Program-made: the position numbers and the translations under genes
Part shown: positions 1 to 5,779 of the stretch, in pieces
Position numbering within the stretch: the first letter of the stretch is position 1
Layout: the number at the start of each line of letters is the position of its first letter
The notes under the pieces: generated by a model
The model's input: the letters and a program-made list of their open reading frames with translations, nothing else
Told to the model about the DNA's origin: nothing
The model's database searches: none
Assembly: GCA_028281485.1 (NCBI GenBank)
Contig: JANQJT010000292.1
Span: 1 to 10,102, forward strand
Direction of reading: 5' to 3'
DNA: 10,102 nucleotides
DNA from: Phycisphaeraceae bacterium
GTDB taxonomy: Bacteria > Planctomycetota > Phycisphaerae > Phycisphaerales > Zrk34

Positions 1-243
1 ACCCCCGAGATCGACACCCTCGTCGAGCTCGCACTGGAAGTGGACGGCGTCTTCGGCAGCCGCATCACCGGCGGCGGGTTCGGCGGTTGCACCGTCACCC
101 TCGTCAAGGCCGACGCCGCACAGGCCGCCATCGACCACCTGACCGCCGGTTACAAGGCCAAGCACGGCATCGAGTGCACCTGCTTCACCACCCGCCCCGC
201 CCCCGGCGCCCACGGCGCCGAGTTCGCCCCCGCCGCCGGCTGA
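1..243 (+). CDS. galK: Galactokinase, C-terminal fragment (5' end outside window)
   Basis: Reading frame 1 is open from the first base to a TGA at 241-243, giving the last 80 residues of a protein. The fragment carries the glycine-rich third GHMP-kinase motif in its galactokinase form (GSRITGGGFGGCTVTLV, about residues 19-35), preceded by the acidic helix PEIDTLVELAL. In galactokinases this motif helps form the active site where ATP phosphorylates galactose at C1, the entry step of the cytoplasmic Leloir pathway. The tail after the domain is proline/alanine-rich and probably disordered. The SRITGGGFGGC wording favours galactokinase over mevalonate or homoserine kinases, although a related sugar-1-kinase cannot be excluded without the N-terminal substrate-binding motif. 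The promoter of the next gene starts 13 bp after the stop codon, so rpsR is probably transcribed independently. Confidence 0.88.
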   Translation, partial: TPEIDTLVELALEVDGVFGSRITGGGFGGCTVTLVKADAAQAAIDHLTAGYKAKHGIECTCFTTRPAPGAHGAEFAPAAG

Positions 244-256
244 AAACCGCCCACCC

Positions 257-284
257 TTGACCGACCCCAAGCGGCCGCTACACT
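257..284 (+). promoter_or_regulatory. Sigma70-type promoter of rpsR
   Basis: TTGACC at 257-262 (five of six matches to the -35 consensus) is separated by 16 bp from TACACT at 279-284 (four of six to the -10 consensus). Transcription would start near 291, leaving a 5' leader of about 60 nt before the rpsR start codon. It lies between the galactokinase stop codon and rpsR, which is where a dedicated ribosomal-protein promoter would be expected. It is the best-formed promoter I see in the window. Confidence 0.7.
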
Positions 285-306
285 ATGCCGCTCAATCGAA
301 ACCGTC

Positions 307-328
307 GCCCCCGGCCCGAATCGGGGGC
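307..328 (+). promoter_or_regulatory. Hairpin in the rpsR 5' leader
   Basis: GCCCCCG at 307-313 can pair with CGGGGGC at 322-328, a perfect 7-bp stem with an 8-nt loop (GCCCGAAT). It ends 15 nt before the SD, inside the predicted leader. An alternative, shorter pairing (CCCG 315-318 with CGGG 322-325) competes with it. There is no U tract, so it is not an intrinsic terminator. The loop contains the trinucleotide CCG. A CCG is the conserved element of the known S6:S18-binding mRNA leader found before rpsF in many bacteria, but the full two-stem architecture of that element is not evident here. A regulatory role is a hypothesis; the stem itself is visible. Confidence 0.4.
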
Positions 329-353
329 TATTGAACCCAGGACGGAGGTAAAC

Positions 354-596
354 ATGTCCAAGTTTGAACGATTCGGCGGACGCGGCGCCACCAAGGTTGT
401 CGTCAAGAGCTCCAACGGCACCCCCTACGTCGACTACCGCAACACCGATCCCCTGCGCCGCATGATGAGCCCCAACGGCAAGATCCAGGGCCGCAAGCGC
501 ACCGGCCTCAACGCCTTCGAGCAGCGCATGGTCGCCCAGGCCATCAAGCGTGCCCGCTACATGGGCCTGCTGCCCTACACCTCGGCCACCCTGTAA
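354..596 (+). CDS. rpsR: Small ribosomal subunit protein bS18
   Basis: This 80-residue protein has the standard length and C-terminal core of bS18: YVDYRNTDPLRRMMSPNGKI, then the basic RKRTGL turn, then QRMVAQAIKRARYMGLLPY. bS18 binds 16S rRNA on the platform of the 30S subunit as a partner of bS6. The start at 354 was chosen because GGAGG (344-348) sits 5 nt upstream. An upstream in-frame ATG at 285 falls inside the predicted -10 element and would add a non-homologous extension. The protein has no cysteine, so it is a zinc-free form of S18. It stands alone here: its common partners rpsF, ssb and rplI are not adjacent. It has its own promoter and is followed by a strong terminator. Whether it is the only S18 gene in the genome cannot be seen from this window. 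Confidence 0.95.
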   Translation: MSKFERFGGRGATKVVVKSSNGTPYVDYRNTDPLRRMMSPNGKIQGRKRTGLNAFEQRMVAQAIKRARYMGLLPYTSATL

Positions 597-613
597 CCCG
601 CCGACACCACGAC

Positions 614-645
614 AAAAACAAACGCCCGCTCTCGCGGGCGTTTTT
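614..645. terminator. Bidirectional intrinsic terminator between rpsR and the DUF4190 gene
   Basis: AACGCCCGC (621-629) and GCGGGCGTT (634-642) form a perfect 9-bp GC-rich stem with a TCTC loop, followed on the plus strand by TTTTT (641-645). On the minus strand the same hairpin is followed by a T-rich tract, the complement of ACAAAAACA (612-620). It begins 17 nt after the rpsR stop codon and lies 25 bp beyond the stop of the convergent DUF4190-like gene, so it can end transcription from both sides. Confidence 0.9.
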
Positions 646-670
646 CGTTGCCATCTGTTTGATCGCTGGT

Positions 671-1018
671 TCAGCCGGCCCCGGCCGCCGCCGCGCCAAC
701 CGCAAACAACAACATGATCACCCCCGCGCACACGCCGATCACCAAGCCGATCAGCAGGATGATCGTCGCGATCATCCCACAGATGCGCCCGATGTTCGTC
801 GTGTCACGACCCGCCGGGTCCATCATGCCCGCGTCGATCGCACGGAGGTCGCCGTTGCCCATTACCCACGCCACGATGCCGAGCGGCCAACACTGGGTAA
901 AAAGCGAGAGAATCCCGAACACCAGGATCAGCGTCCCGCGATGCGGACGTACATACCCCGGCGGTGGCGCATCCATCGGCGGCTCATCGGTCGGCGGCGG
1001 CGGTGGAAACTCGTTCAT
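671..1018 (-). CDS. DUF4190-like small membrane protein
   Basis: This 115-residue protein has a proline-rich cytoplasmic-type N terminus (residues 2-20, including a run of five prolines). A first membrane segment follows at about 29-53 (TLILVFGILSLF through PLGIVAWVMG), then a polar linker (54-77) with NGDLRAIDAG, and a long hydrophobic segment at about 78-112. The order of G-I-L-S-L helix, PLGIVAWVMG, a short LRAID loop and a second Gly-rich helix is the pattern of DUF4190 proteins, whose function is unknown. It starts 19 bp after the TM2-domain gene ends, on the same strand, so the two are probably one transcript. No convincing SD precedes its ATG, and translation may be coupled to the upstream gene. 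It ends at the shared bidirectional terminator. Confidence 0.75.
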   Translation of the reverse strand: MNEFPPPPPTDEPPMDAPPPGYVRPHRGTLILVFGILSLFTQCWPLGIVAWVMGNGDLRAIDAGMMDPAGRDTTNIGRICGMIATIILLIGLVIGVCAGVIMLLFAVGAAAAGAG

Positions 1019-1037
1019 CGATCAAACCCGTTCCGCT

Positions 1038-1277
1038 TTAGAACCACGCCTTCTTCTCGACCTCGTAGGTCTGATGGAACTCTTCATCGCTCTTGGTCAG
1101 GTAGATGATGCCCTCGATGAAGCCGATGATCCCGCCCATGCCGCAGGTGAACACCGAAATGGCGATGCGGATCAGTCCGCCCGTGGTATCACCCAGCATG
1201 AAGCGATGGATGCCTAAACCGCCAAGCAGGATGCCCAGCACACCGATTAGAACCCTGTTGCTGCCTTGCTCTGCCAT
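1038..1277 (-). CDS. TM2-domain membrane protein
   Basis: This 79-residue protein contains a TM2 domain: a first hydrophobic helix (about residues 9-22), the signature GGLGIHRFMLGDTTGG (19-34), and a second helix rich in glycine (about 35-60). A charged tail follows (TKSDEEFHQTYEVEKKAWF). The GGxGxHRFxLG motif between the helices is diagnostic of the family. Most members have no defined biochemical role. The start at 1277 was chosen because AGAGGAA (complement of 1284-1290) lies about 7 nt upstream. The frame extends further upstream to 1355, but that part is not homologous to TM2 proteins. It is the first gene of a probable pair with the DUF4190-like gene. Upstream lies the AT-richer 205-bp gap after ligA, where its promoter should be, though I could not assign one confidently. 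Confidence 0.85.
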   Translation of the reverse strand: MAEQGSNRVLIGVLGILLGGLGIHRFMLGDTTGGLIRIAISVFTCGMGGIIGFIEGIIYLTKSDEEFHQTYEVEKKAWF

Positions 1278-1283
1278 AACCGA

Positions 1284-1290
1284 TTCCTCT
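1284..1290 (-). promoter_or_regulatory. Ribosome binding site that sets the TM2 gene start
   Basis: On the minus strand the sequence reads AGAGGAA, about 7 nt before the ATG at 1277. This favours that ATG over in-frame upstream candidates reaching back to 1355. Confidence 0.7.
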
Positions 1291-1467
1291 TTATGTCTGC
1301 GATGGAAAAGACAATCCATCTGGTTGAGAACACCCAACGCGTTCTGTCTGGTCATGAAAGAAATGAGACCCGATCAAACCCCTCTAAAGATGATCCGACA
1401 AGGCCCGTAAACGCCTTATCGATACGCAAATGTAGCAAAACACCACGCGTTTCACTAGCAAAAAAAA
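1291..1467. other. AT-richer intergenic island between ligA and the TM2 gene
   Basis: By hand count about 79 of 177 bases are G or C (45%), clearly lower than the flanking genes. It holds an imperfect palindrome (1397-1404 with 1413-1420, one mismatch, 8-nt loop), two copies of ACGCGTT (1338-1344 and 1446-1452) and an A8 run at 1460-1467. No reading frame here looks like a gene. It most likely carries the TM2 operon promoter and leader, but I could not place a good -35/-10 pair. Confidence 0.45.
1397..1420. repeat. Imperfect inverted repeat in the ligA-TM2 gap
   Basis: GACAAGGC (1397-1404) can pair with GCCTTATC (1413-1420) with a single mismatch around the loop CCGTAAAC. Neither strand has a T run directly after it, so it is not a standard intrinsic terminator. 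It could be an operator, a leader hairpin or a dispersed palindrome. Confidence 0.4.
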
Positions 1468-1482
1468 CGCCCCCAGCCCACT

Positions 1483-3558
1483 TTACGCCCCCTCGTCCAA
1501 CACCGCGCGCAACCGCGCCTCATCCCACACCTCGACGCCCAAGGACTCGGCTTTGGCCAGCTTGCTCCCCGCCGACGCGCCGGCTATCACCAGGTCCGTC
1601 TTCGACGACACGCTCCCCGATACCTTCGCACCAAGGTCCTGCAACACACCCTTGAGCGCATCACGCTTGAAGTGCTCCAGCGTGCCGGTCAGCACCACCG
1701 TCTTGCCGGCAAACGGCGAATCGCTCGCCTGCGTATCGAGCCCGAACTCCCTGCTCGTCAGGTCCACACCCGCGTCGCGCAGCGCATCAATCGTGTGCCG
1801 ACCCACTTCGCTGTTCAACCACCCCCGCAACGACGCCGCGACGATCGGCCCAACGTCAGGCACCTCCGCCAAACGCTCCTCATCGGCTTTCGCCATCGCA
1901 TCGATGTCCTCAAACCCACCGCACACGCTGCGCGCCGTCGACGAGCCGATATGGCGAATCCCCAGCGATCCCAACACACGCGCCAATCCCCGCTGCTTCG
2001 ACGTCTCAATCCCGGCCACCACGTTCTCCGCGCTCTTGGTCGCCATGCGCTCCAGCGACGCGAGCTGCTCGACCGTCAACGCATAGATATCCGCGAAGTG
2101 TTCGACCATGTTCTCGGCCAGCAGTTGATCGATCAGCTTCACACCCAACCCATCGATATCCATCTGGCCCCGGCCGGCGAAGTGGATCAGCTTCTCGCGG
2201 AACTGGGCGGGGCACTCGGGGTTCGGGCAGAACCGCCCCGTCTCCTTGCCGGCGTCGTCCGTCTCGATCTCCACAGGCGTCCCGCACACCGGGCAAACCT
2301 CCGGCGGCACGATCGCCCGCTCCTCGCCCGTCCGCTCATCGATCACCACGCGCACGACCTGCGGGATGATCTCACCCGCCTTCTCGATCACGACGGTATC
2401 GCCGATGCGGATATCCTTGCGCGAGACCTCGCCGAAGTTGTGCAGCGTCGCGTGCCGAACCGTCGTCCCCGCCAGCAGCACCGGCTCCATCGTCGCGCGC
2501 GGCGTCAGCTTGCCGATCTTCCCCACCTGCCAGTCCACGCGCAGCAGCTTCGTCGTCGCCTGGTCCGGCGCATACTTGTACGCGATGCACCAGCGCGGCG
2601 CCTTGCTCGTCGCGCCCAGCTTCTCCTGCTGCGCGATCGCGTCGACCTTCACCACCACGCCGTCGTTGGGGAAATCCAACCCGCGGCGCGTCTGGTCAAA
2701 CGTCTCGATGTAATCCCACGCCGCGTCGGCGCTGTCGACCACCGCGCAGCCCGGATTCGTCGGCACGCCGTAGTCGCGCAGCGCCTCCAACATCTCACCC
2801 AGCGTCTCGAAATGATCCGCCGGCTCGATCACGCCGCGCCCGTGCGCGTAAAAAGCCAGCTCGCGCTTGGCGACCTGCTTCGGATCGATCTGTTTCAGCG
2901 CGCCCGCCGTGCTGTTGCGCGGGTTGGCGAACCGCTCCAGCCCCTCCGCCTCGCGCGCATCGTTCATCTTCTCGAATGCGCCGTACGTCATGAACACCTC
3001 ACCGCGCACCTCCAGCACCGTCGGCACGGCACGCCTGGACCTGTCCAACACCAGCGGGATCGCCCCGATCGTCTTCGCGTTGACCGTGATGTCGTCGCCC
3101 CGTCGCCCGTCCCCGCGCGTCAGCGCCCGCACCAACACCCCATCCTCATAGCGCAGCGAGATCGCCACCCCGTCCACCTTCGGCTCACACAGAAACCGCG
3201 TCCCCTCTCCACCAAACAACTCCCCCTCACCATCTCCCCCCAGCCCCTTGGCCACGCGTTCGACCCACTTGTCGAAGTCCGCCCGCTCGTACGTGTTGTC
3301 GATGCTCATCATCGGCATCGCGTGCGCAACCGTCTCGAAACCATCGATCGGCTCGCCCCCCACGCGCTGCGTCGGGCTGTCCGGCCGAACCAGTTGCGGA
3401 TACCGATCCTCCAGGTCCCCCAATTCCGCCAGCAACGCGTCAAACTCCCGATCCGTGATCTCCGGGGCCGCCTCCACGTAATACAGCCGATTGTGGCGGT
3501 GCAACTGCTCACGCAATGCCGCGGCCCGGGTCTTGGCGCTTTCTGGAACACTGTTCAT
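1483..3558 (-). CDS. ligA: NAD+-dependent DNA ligase LigA
   Basis: This complete 691-residue protein is of normal LigA length (about 670-700). It seals nicks between Okazaki fragments and in repair, using NAD+ as AMP donor. Domains in order: the NAD+-binding Ia region (about 8-60, with YYVEAAPEITDREFD); the adenylation domain with the catalytic lysine in EPKVDG (K127), LEVRGEVF (182-189), ANPRNSTAGALKQ (211-223), NDGVVVKVD (298-306) and APRWCIAYKY (320-329); the OB fold (about 330-405); a four-cysteine zinc finger (C422, C425, C444, C449); helix-hairpin-helix repeats (about 465-580, with GxGxK-type and VPDVG loops); and a C-terminal BRCT domain (614-691, GKTVVLTGTL and the conserved W678). 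All key residues are present, so it should be active. The ATG at 3558 has no recognisable SD. A TACACT hexamer ends 8 nt before it, suggesting a very short or absent leader. It is divergent from the glycosyltransferase operon. Confidence 0.97.
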   Translation of the reverse strand: MNSVPESAKTRAAALREQLHRHNRLYYVEAAPEITDREFDALLAELGDLEDRYPQLVRPDSPTQRVGGEPIDGFETVAHAMPMMSIDNTYERADFDKWVERVAKGLGGDGEGELFGGEGTRFLCEPKVDGVAISLRYEDGVLVRALTRGDGRRGDDITVNAKTIGAIPLVLDRSRRAVPTVLEVRGEVFMTYGAFEKMNDAREAEGLERFANPRNSTAGALKQIDPKQVAKRELAFYAHGRGVIEPADHFETLGEMLEALRDYGVPTNPGCAVVDSADAAWDYIETFDQTRRGLDFPNDGVVVKVDAIAQQEKLGATSKAPRWCIAYKYAPDQATTKLLRVDWQVGKIGKLTPRATMEPVLLAGTTVRHATLHNFGEVSRKDIRIGDTVVIEKAGEIIPQVVRVVIDERTGEERAIVPPEVCPVCGTPVEIETDDAGKETGRFCPNPECPAQFREKLIHFAGRGQMDIDGLGVKLIDQLLAENMVEHFADIYALTVEQLASLERMATKSAENVVAGIETSKQRGLARVLGSLGIRHIGSSTARSVCGGFEDIDAMAKADEERLAEVPDVGPIVAASLRGWLNSEVGRHTIDALRDAGVDLTSREFGLDTQASDSPFAGKTVVLTGTLEHFKRDALKGVLQDLGAKVSGSVSSKTDLVIAGASAGSKLAKAESLGVEVWDEARLRAVLDEGA

Positions 3559-3619
3559 ATACGGTTAGTGTACCGCCGGTCGCTCATGCCAGCGACGCGG
3601 GGCGGCCGATAACTAGGGT
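3559..3619. promoter_or_regulatory. Divergent intergenic region between ligA and the glycosyltransferase operon
   Basis: These 61 bp must hold the start signals for both directions. Toward ligA, TACACT lies on the minus strand at 3572-3567, 8 nt before the ATG. The same hexamer serves as the rpsR -10. Toward the operon, GATAAC lies at 3608-3613, 6 nt before the ATG at 3620. Neither has a good -35 at 16-18 bp, and neither start has an SD at normal distance. If these are the -10 elements, both mRNAs would begin at or within a base or two of the start codon. I treat this as suggestive only. Confidence 0.35.
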
Positions 3620-5779
3620 ATGAACCCCCCTCAGACGGCGGCCCAGAAACCCCAAGCCGCGGGCTTGTCTAATGCCGACCTGCTCTCACAGGCCGAGGCC
3701 GATCTGCGCGCCGGGCGCTTCGACGACGCCGCCAAGCAACTCGGCCGCGTCATCCATCGCGACACCACCGTCCACCTGCTGCACACCTTCGCCCGCAACC
3801 TCGCCACGCTCAAAACCCACCAGCCCGACCTCGTCGCCCCCATCGCCTCCGCCGATGACACCGACCGCTACCAGATCACCCCTACCGACGCCGGCCTCAC
3901 CGTCGTCCGCACCACCGACCACGCCCCCCAACCCCTCTCCAACACCACGCTCGATCAGATCCAACCCACCCTCGACAAGACCGTTGAAGAAGACCAACCC
4001 ATCACCCTCGCCGGCCTCGGCGACGGCGCACTGCTCGCCCACCTCGCCATCAACCCACCCGACATGCTGCACACCCAGCAGCAGGTTGTCTACGTCGTCG
4101 AACCCGACCTCGCCCTGGTGCGCCTCGTCATGATGACACGCGACCTGACCGGCGCGATCGCCCAGCCGCGCATTCAGTGGTGCCTCGGCCCGAACGCCGG
4201 CGAAACACTCGAACGCCTGCTCATCGACACCCCCCACCTGCTCACCCCCTCCCACGTCGTCTTCGGCCAACCCACCAACGCCGCCCTCGTCGACCGGCTC
4301 ATCACCCCCGCCGCCAAGGCACGCAACCAACACGACGCCAACCAACAACTCAAAGTCAACGAGTGGGACGCCGCCCAATCCGCCGACAGGCTCGCCGAAC
4401 TGTTCGGTGACAACCCGCCGCGCCCGCCGCGCGCCCTGCTGTTCACCAGCCGCTTCACCACCGTGCTGCAATACGCCACCGCCGACACCGCACACGCCTT
4501 CGAGCAGATCGGCTGGGAAACACAAACCCTCATCGAACCCGCCGACCACCTACGCTGCAACGCCTCGGCCGTGCTCGATTCGATCGCCGCCTTCAAGCCC
4601 GACCTCATCTTCCAGATCGATCACCTCCGCAGCGAGTTCAACGGCCTCATCCCCGACAACATCCCCTTCGTCTGCTGGGTGCAGGACCACCTGCCCAACC
4701 TCATCACCCCCGCGGCCGGCAAGACCGTCAAGCTGCGCGACTACGTCCTCACCGCCGTCGCCGACCGATACAGCCGCGAGTACCGCTACCCCGCCGACCG
4801 GTGCATCGCCCTCAGCAAGCTCACCCGACTGCCCCAACTGCCCGCCGCCTCCATCGCCAACGGCGAAGACCTCGTCTTCGTCTCCAACGCCTCGACGCCC
4901 ACCGACCAGCTCATCGAAGACATCGTCGATAACTTCCGTCATCAGCCCATCGCCGCCGCGATGGTCGAAGACTGCTGCCGGTGCATCGCCGCGGTCTACG
5001 ATCGCGACGAAGCCCTGCCCGCGCAGACCGACATCCAGCGCATCCTCGAACAGACCGAGCTCGACCACACCGGCCGCATCGACGACACCGTCAAACGCGA
5101 CGCCCTCGTCCACATCCTCTTCAATCAGCTCAACAACAACCTCTACCGCCAGCAGGCCATCGCCTGGGCCGCGGACATCGCCGAGCAACTCGACCTCAAC
5201 CTCTGCCTCTACGGACACGGCTGGGAAAACCATCCCCGCTTCGCACCTCACGCGCGCGGCCCCGTCGCATACGGCCAACCCCTCCAACAACTCACACGAC
5301 GCGCACGGGTCAACCTACAGGTCGTCCCCTTCCAGTGCACCCACCAAAGACTGCTCGACGGCATCGCCGCCGGCGGCTTCTTCCTCGTCCGCAACCACCC
5401 GTTTGATCGCCTGGCCCAACGCATCGCCGCACACCTCACCGAACAACCTGACACACAACGCGCCGCCGACCTGCCCGACGATCTGCAATCCGACGCCGCC
5501 CCGCTGCACTGGATCGGCGATCCCGTCGCCGTCGTGCGTGACTGGCTCGCGTGCGGCCTGGTCCGACCCGACACCACCGCCCTGCCCGATCTCGACGCCG
5601 TCGGCTTCGATTGCGCCGACTCGCTCCGCAACCGCATCGAAACCTTTATCCACGACGACGACGCCCGCGCCGCGATCACCGATCGGCAGCGCCGCTACGT
5701 CGCCGACACGTTCAGCTACACGGCCGGCATCGGCCGCATCGTCCGGGAGATAAGACAGAAGCTAAAGGAGGAAACGTGA
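3620..5779 (+). CDS. Two-part glycosyltransferase: Maf-N-like domain fused to a CgeB-like GT-B domain
   Basis: This 719-residue cytosolic protein has no signal peptide or membrane segment. A TPR-like helical pair opens it (about 18-60, AEADLRAGRFDDAAKQL). Residues about 83-265 resemble the N-terminal Rossmann domain of Maf (DUF115-type) flagellin glycosyltransferases: a YQITPTDAGLTVV strand, the loop AGLGDGALLAHLA (131-143), then VVYVVEPDLALVRL (156-169), a TRDLTG stretch and PRIQWCLGP. From about 270 a GT-B fold follows: RALLFTSRFTTVL, FKPDLIFQIDHL, IPFVCWVQDHLPNL. The second half has LCLYGHGWENHPRF (528-540), GPVAYGQPLQQL, RARVNLQVVP and HQRLLDGIAAGGFFLVR (575-591), the pattern of the CgeB-like Glyco_trans_1_2 family. 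Donor and acceptor sugars are unknown. The ATG at 3620 gives the full N-terminal helix but lacks an SD. Its stop overlaps the next start by one base, so it heads a coupled operon. Confidence 0.8.
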   Translation: MNPPQTAAQKPQAAGLSNADLLSQAEADLRAGRFDDAAKQLGRVIHRDTTVHLLHTFARNLATLKTHQPDLVAPIASADDTDRYQITPTDAGLTVVRTTDHAPQPLSNTTLDQIQPTLDKTVEEDQPITLAGLGDGALLAHLAINPPDMLHTQQQVVYVVEPDLALVRLVMMTRDLTGAIAQPRIQWCLGPNAGETLERLLIDTPHLLTPSHVVFGQPTNAALVDRLITPAAKARNQHDANQQLKVNEWDAAQSADRLAELFGDNPPRPPRALLFTSRFTTVLQYATADTAHAFEQIGWETQTLIEPADHLRCNASAVLDSIAAFKPDLIFQIDHLRSEFNGLIPDNIPFVCWVQDHLPNLITPAAGKTVKLRDYVLTAVADRYSREYRYPADRCIALSKLTRLPQLPAASIANGEDLVFVSNASTPTDQLIEDIVDNFRHQPIAAAMVEDCCRCIAAVYDRDEALPAQTDIQRILEQTELDHTGRIDDTVKRDALVHILFNQLNNNLYRQQAIAWAADIAEQLDLNLCLYGHGWENHPRFAPHARGPVAYGQPLQQLTRRARVNLQVVPFQCTHQRLLDGIAAGGFFLVRNHPFDRLAQRIAAHLTEQPDTQRAADLPDDLQSDAAPLHWIGDPVAVVRDWLACGLVRPDTTALPDLDAVGFDCADSLRNRIETFIHDDDARAAITDRQRRYVADTFSYTAGIGRIVREIRQKLKEET
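5764..5771 (+). promoter_or_regulatory. Strong ribosome binding site for the GT2 gene, inside the upstream gene
   Basis: AAAGGAGG ends 7 nt before the ATG at 5779 and 4 nt before an in-frame GTG at 5776. The spacing favours the ATG. It is encoded within the last codons of the 719-aa gene, so ribosomes ending there can re-initiate. Confidence 0.85.

Noticed and set aside
285..353. In-frame upstream ATG for rpsR
   Set aside because: It overlaps the promoter region, has no SD, and would add a basic extension absent from bS18 proteins.
150..731. A 193-codon minus-strand frame over galK and rpsR
   Set aside because: It is antisense to conserved genes and runs through the terminator hairpin; the product is Gly/Ala/Val-rich with no family pattern.
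1284..1305. A -10-like CATAAA on the minus strand before the TM2 gene
   Set aside because: It abuts the SD, so a transcript starting from it would lose that SD, and no -35 lies at a proper distance.
1672..3612. A 646-codon plus-strand open frame opposite ligA
   Set aside because: It lies antisense to a fully conserved ligA. Its product is arginine/histidine-rich low-complexity sequence, a by-product of C/G third-position bias.
4407..5753. A 448-codon frame within the 719-aa glycosyltransferase gene, plus minus-strand frames at 3686-4549 and 4550-5290
   Set aside because: The products are Ser/Pro/Thr-rich or Gly/Val/Asp-rich with no domain pattern, while the overlapping frame encodes recognisable glycosyltransferase motifs.
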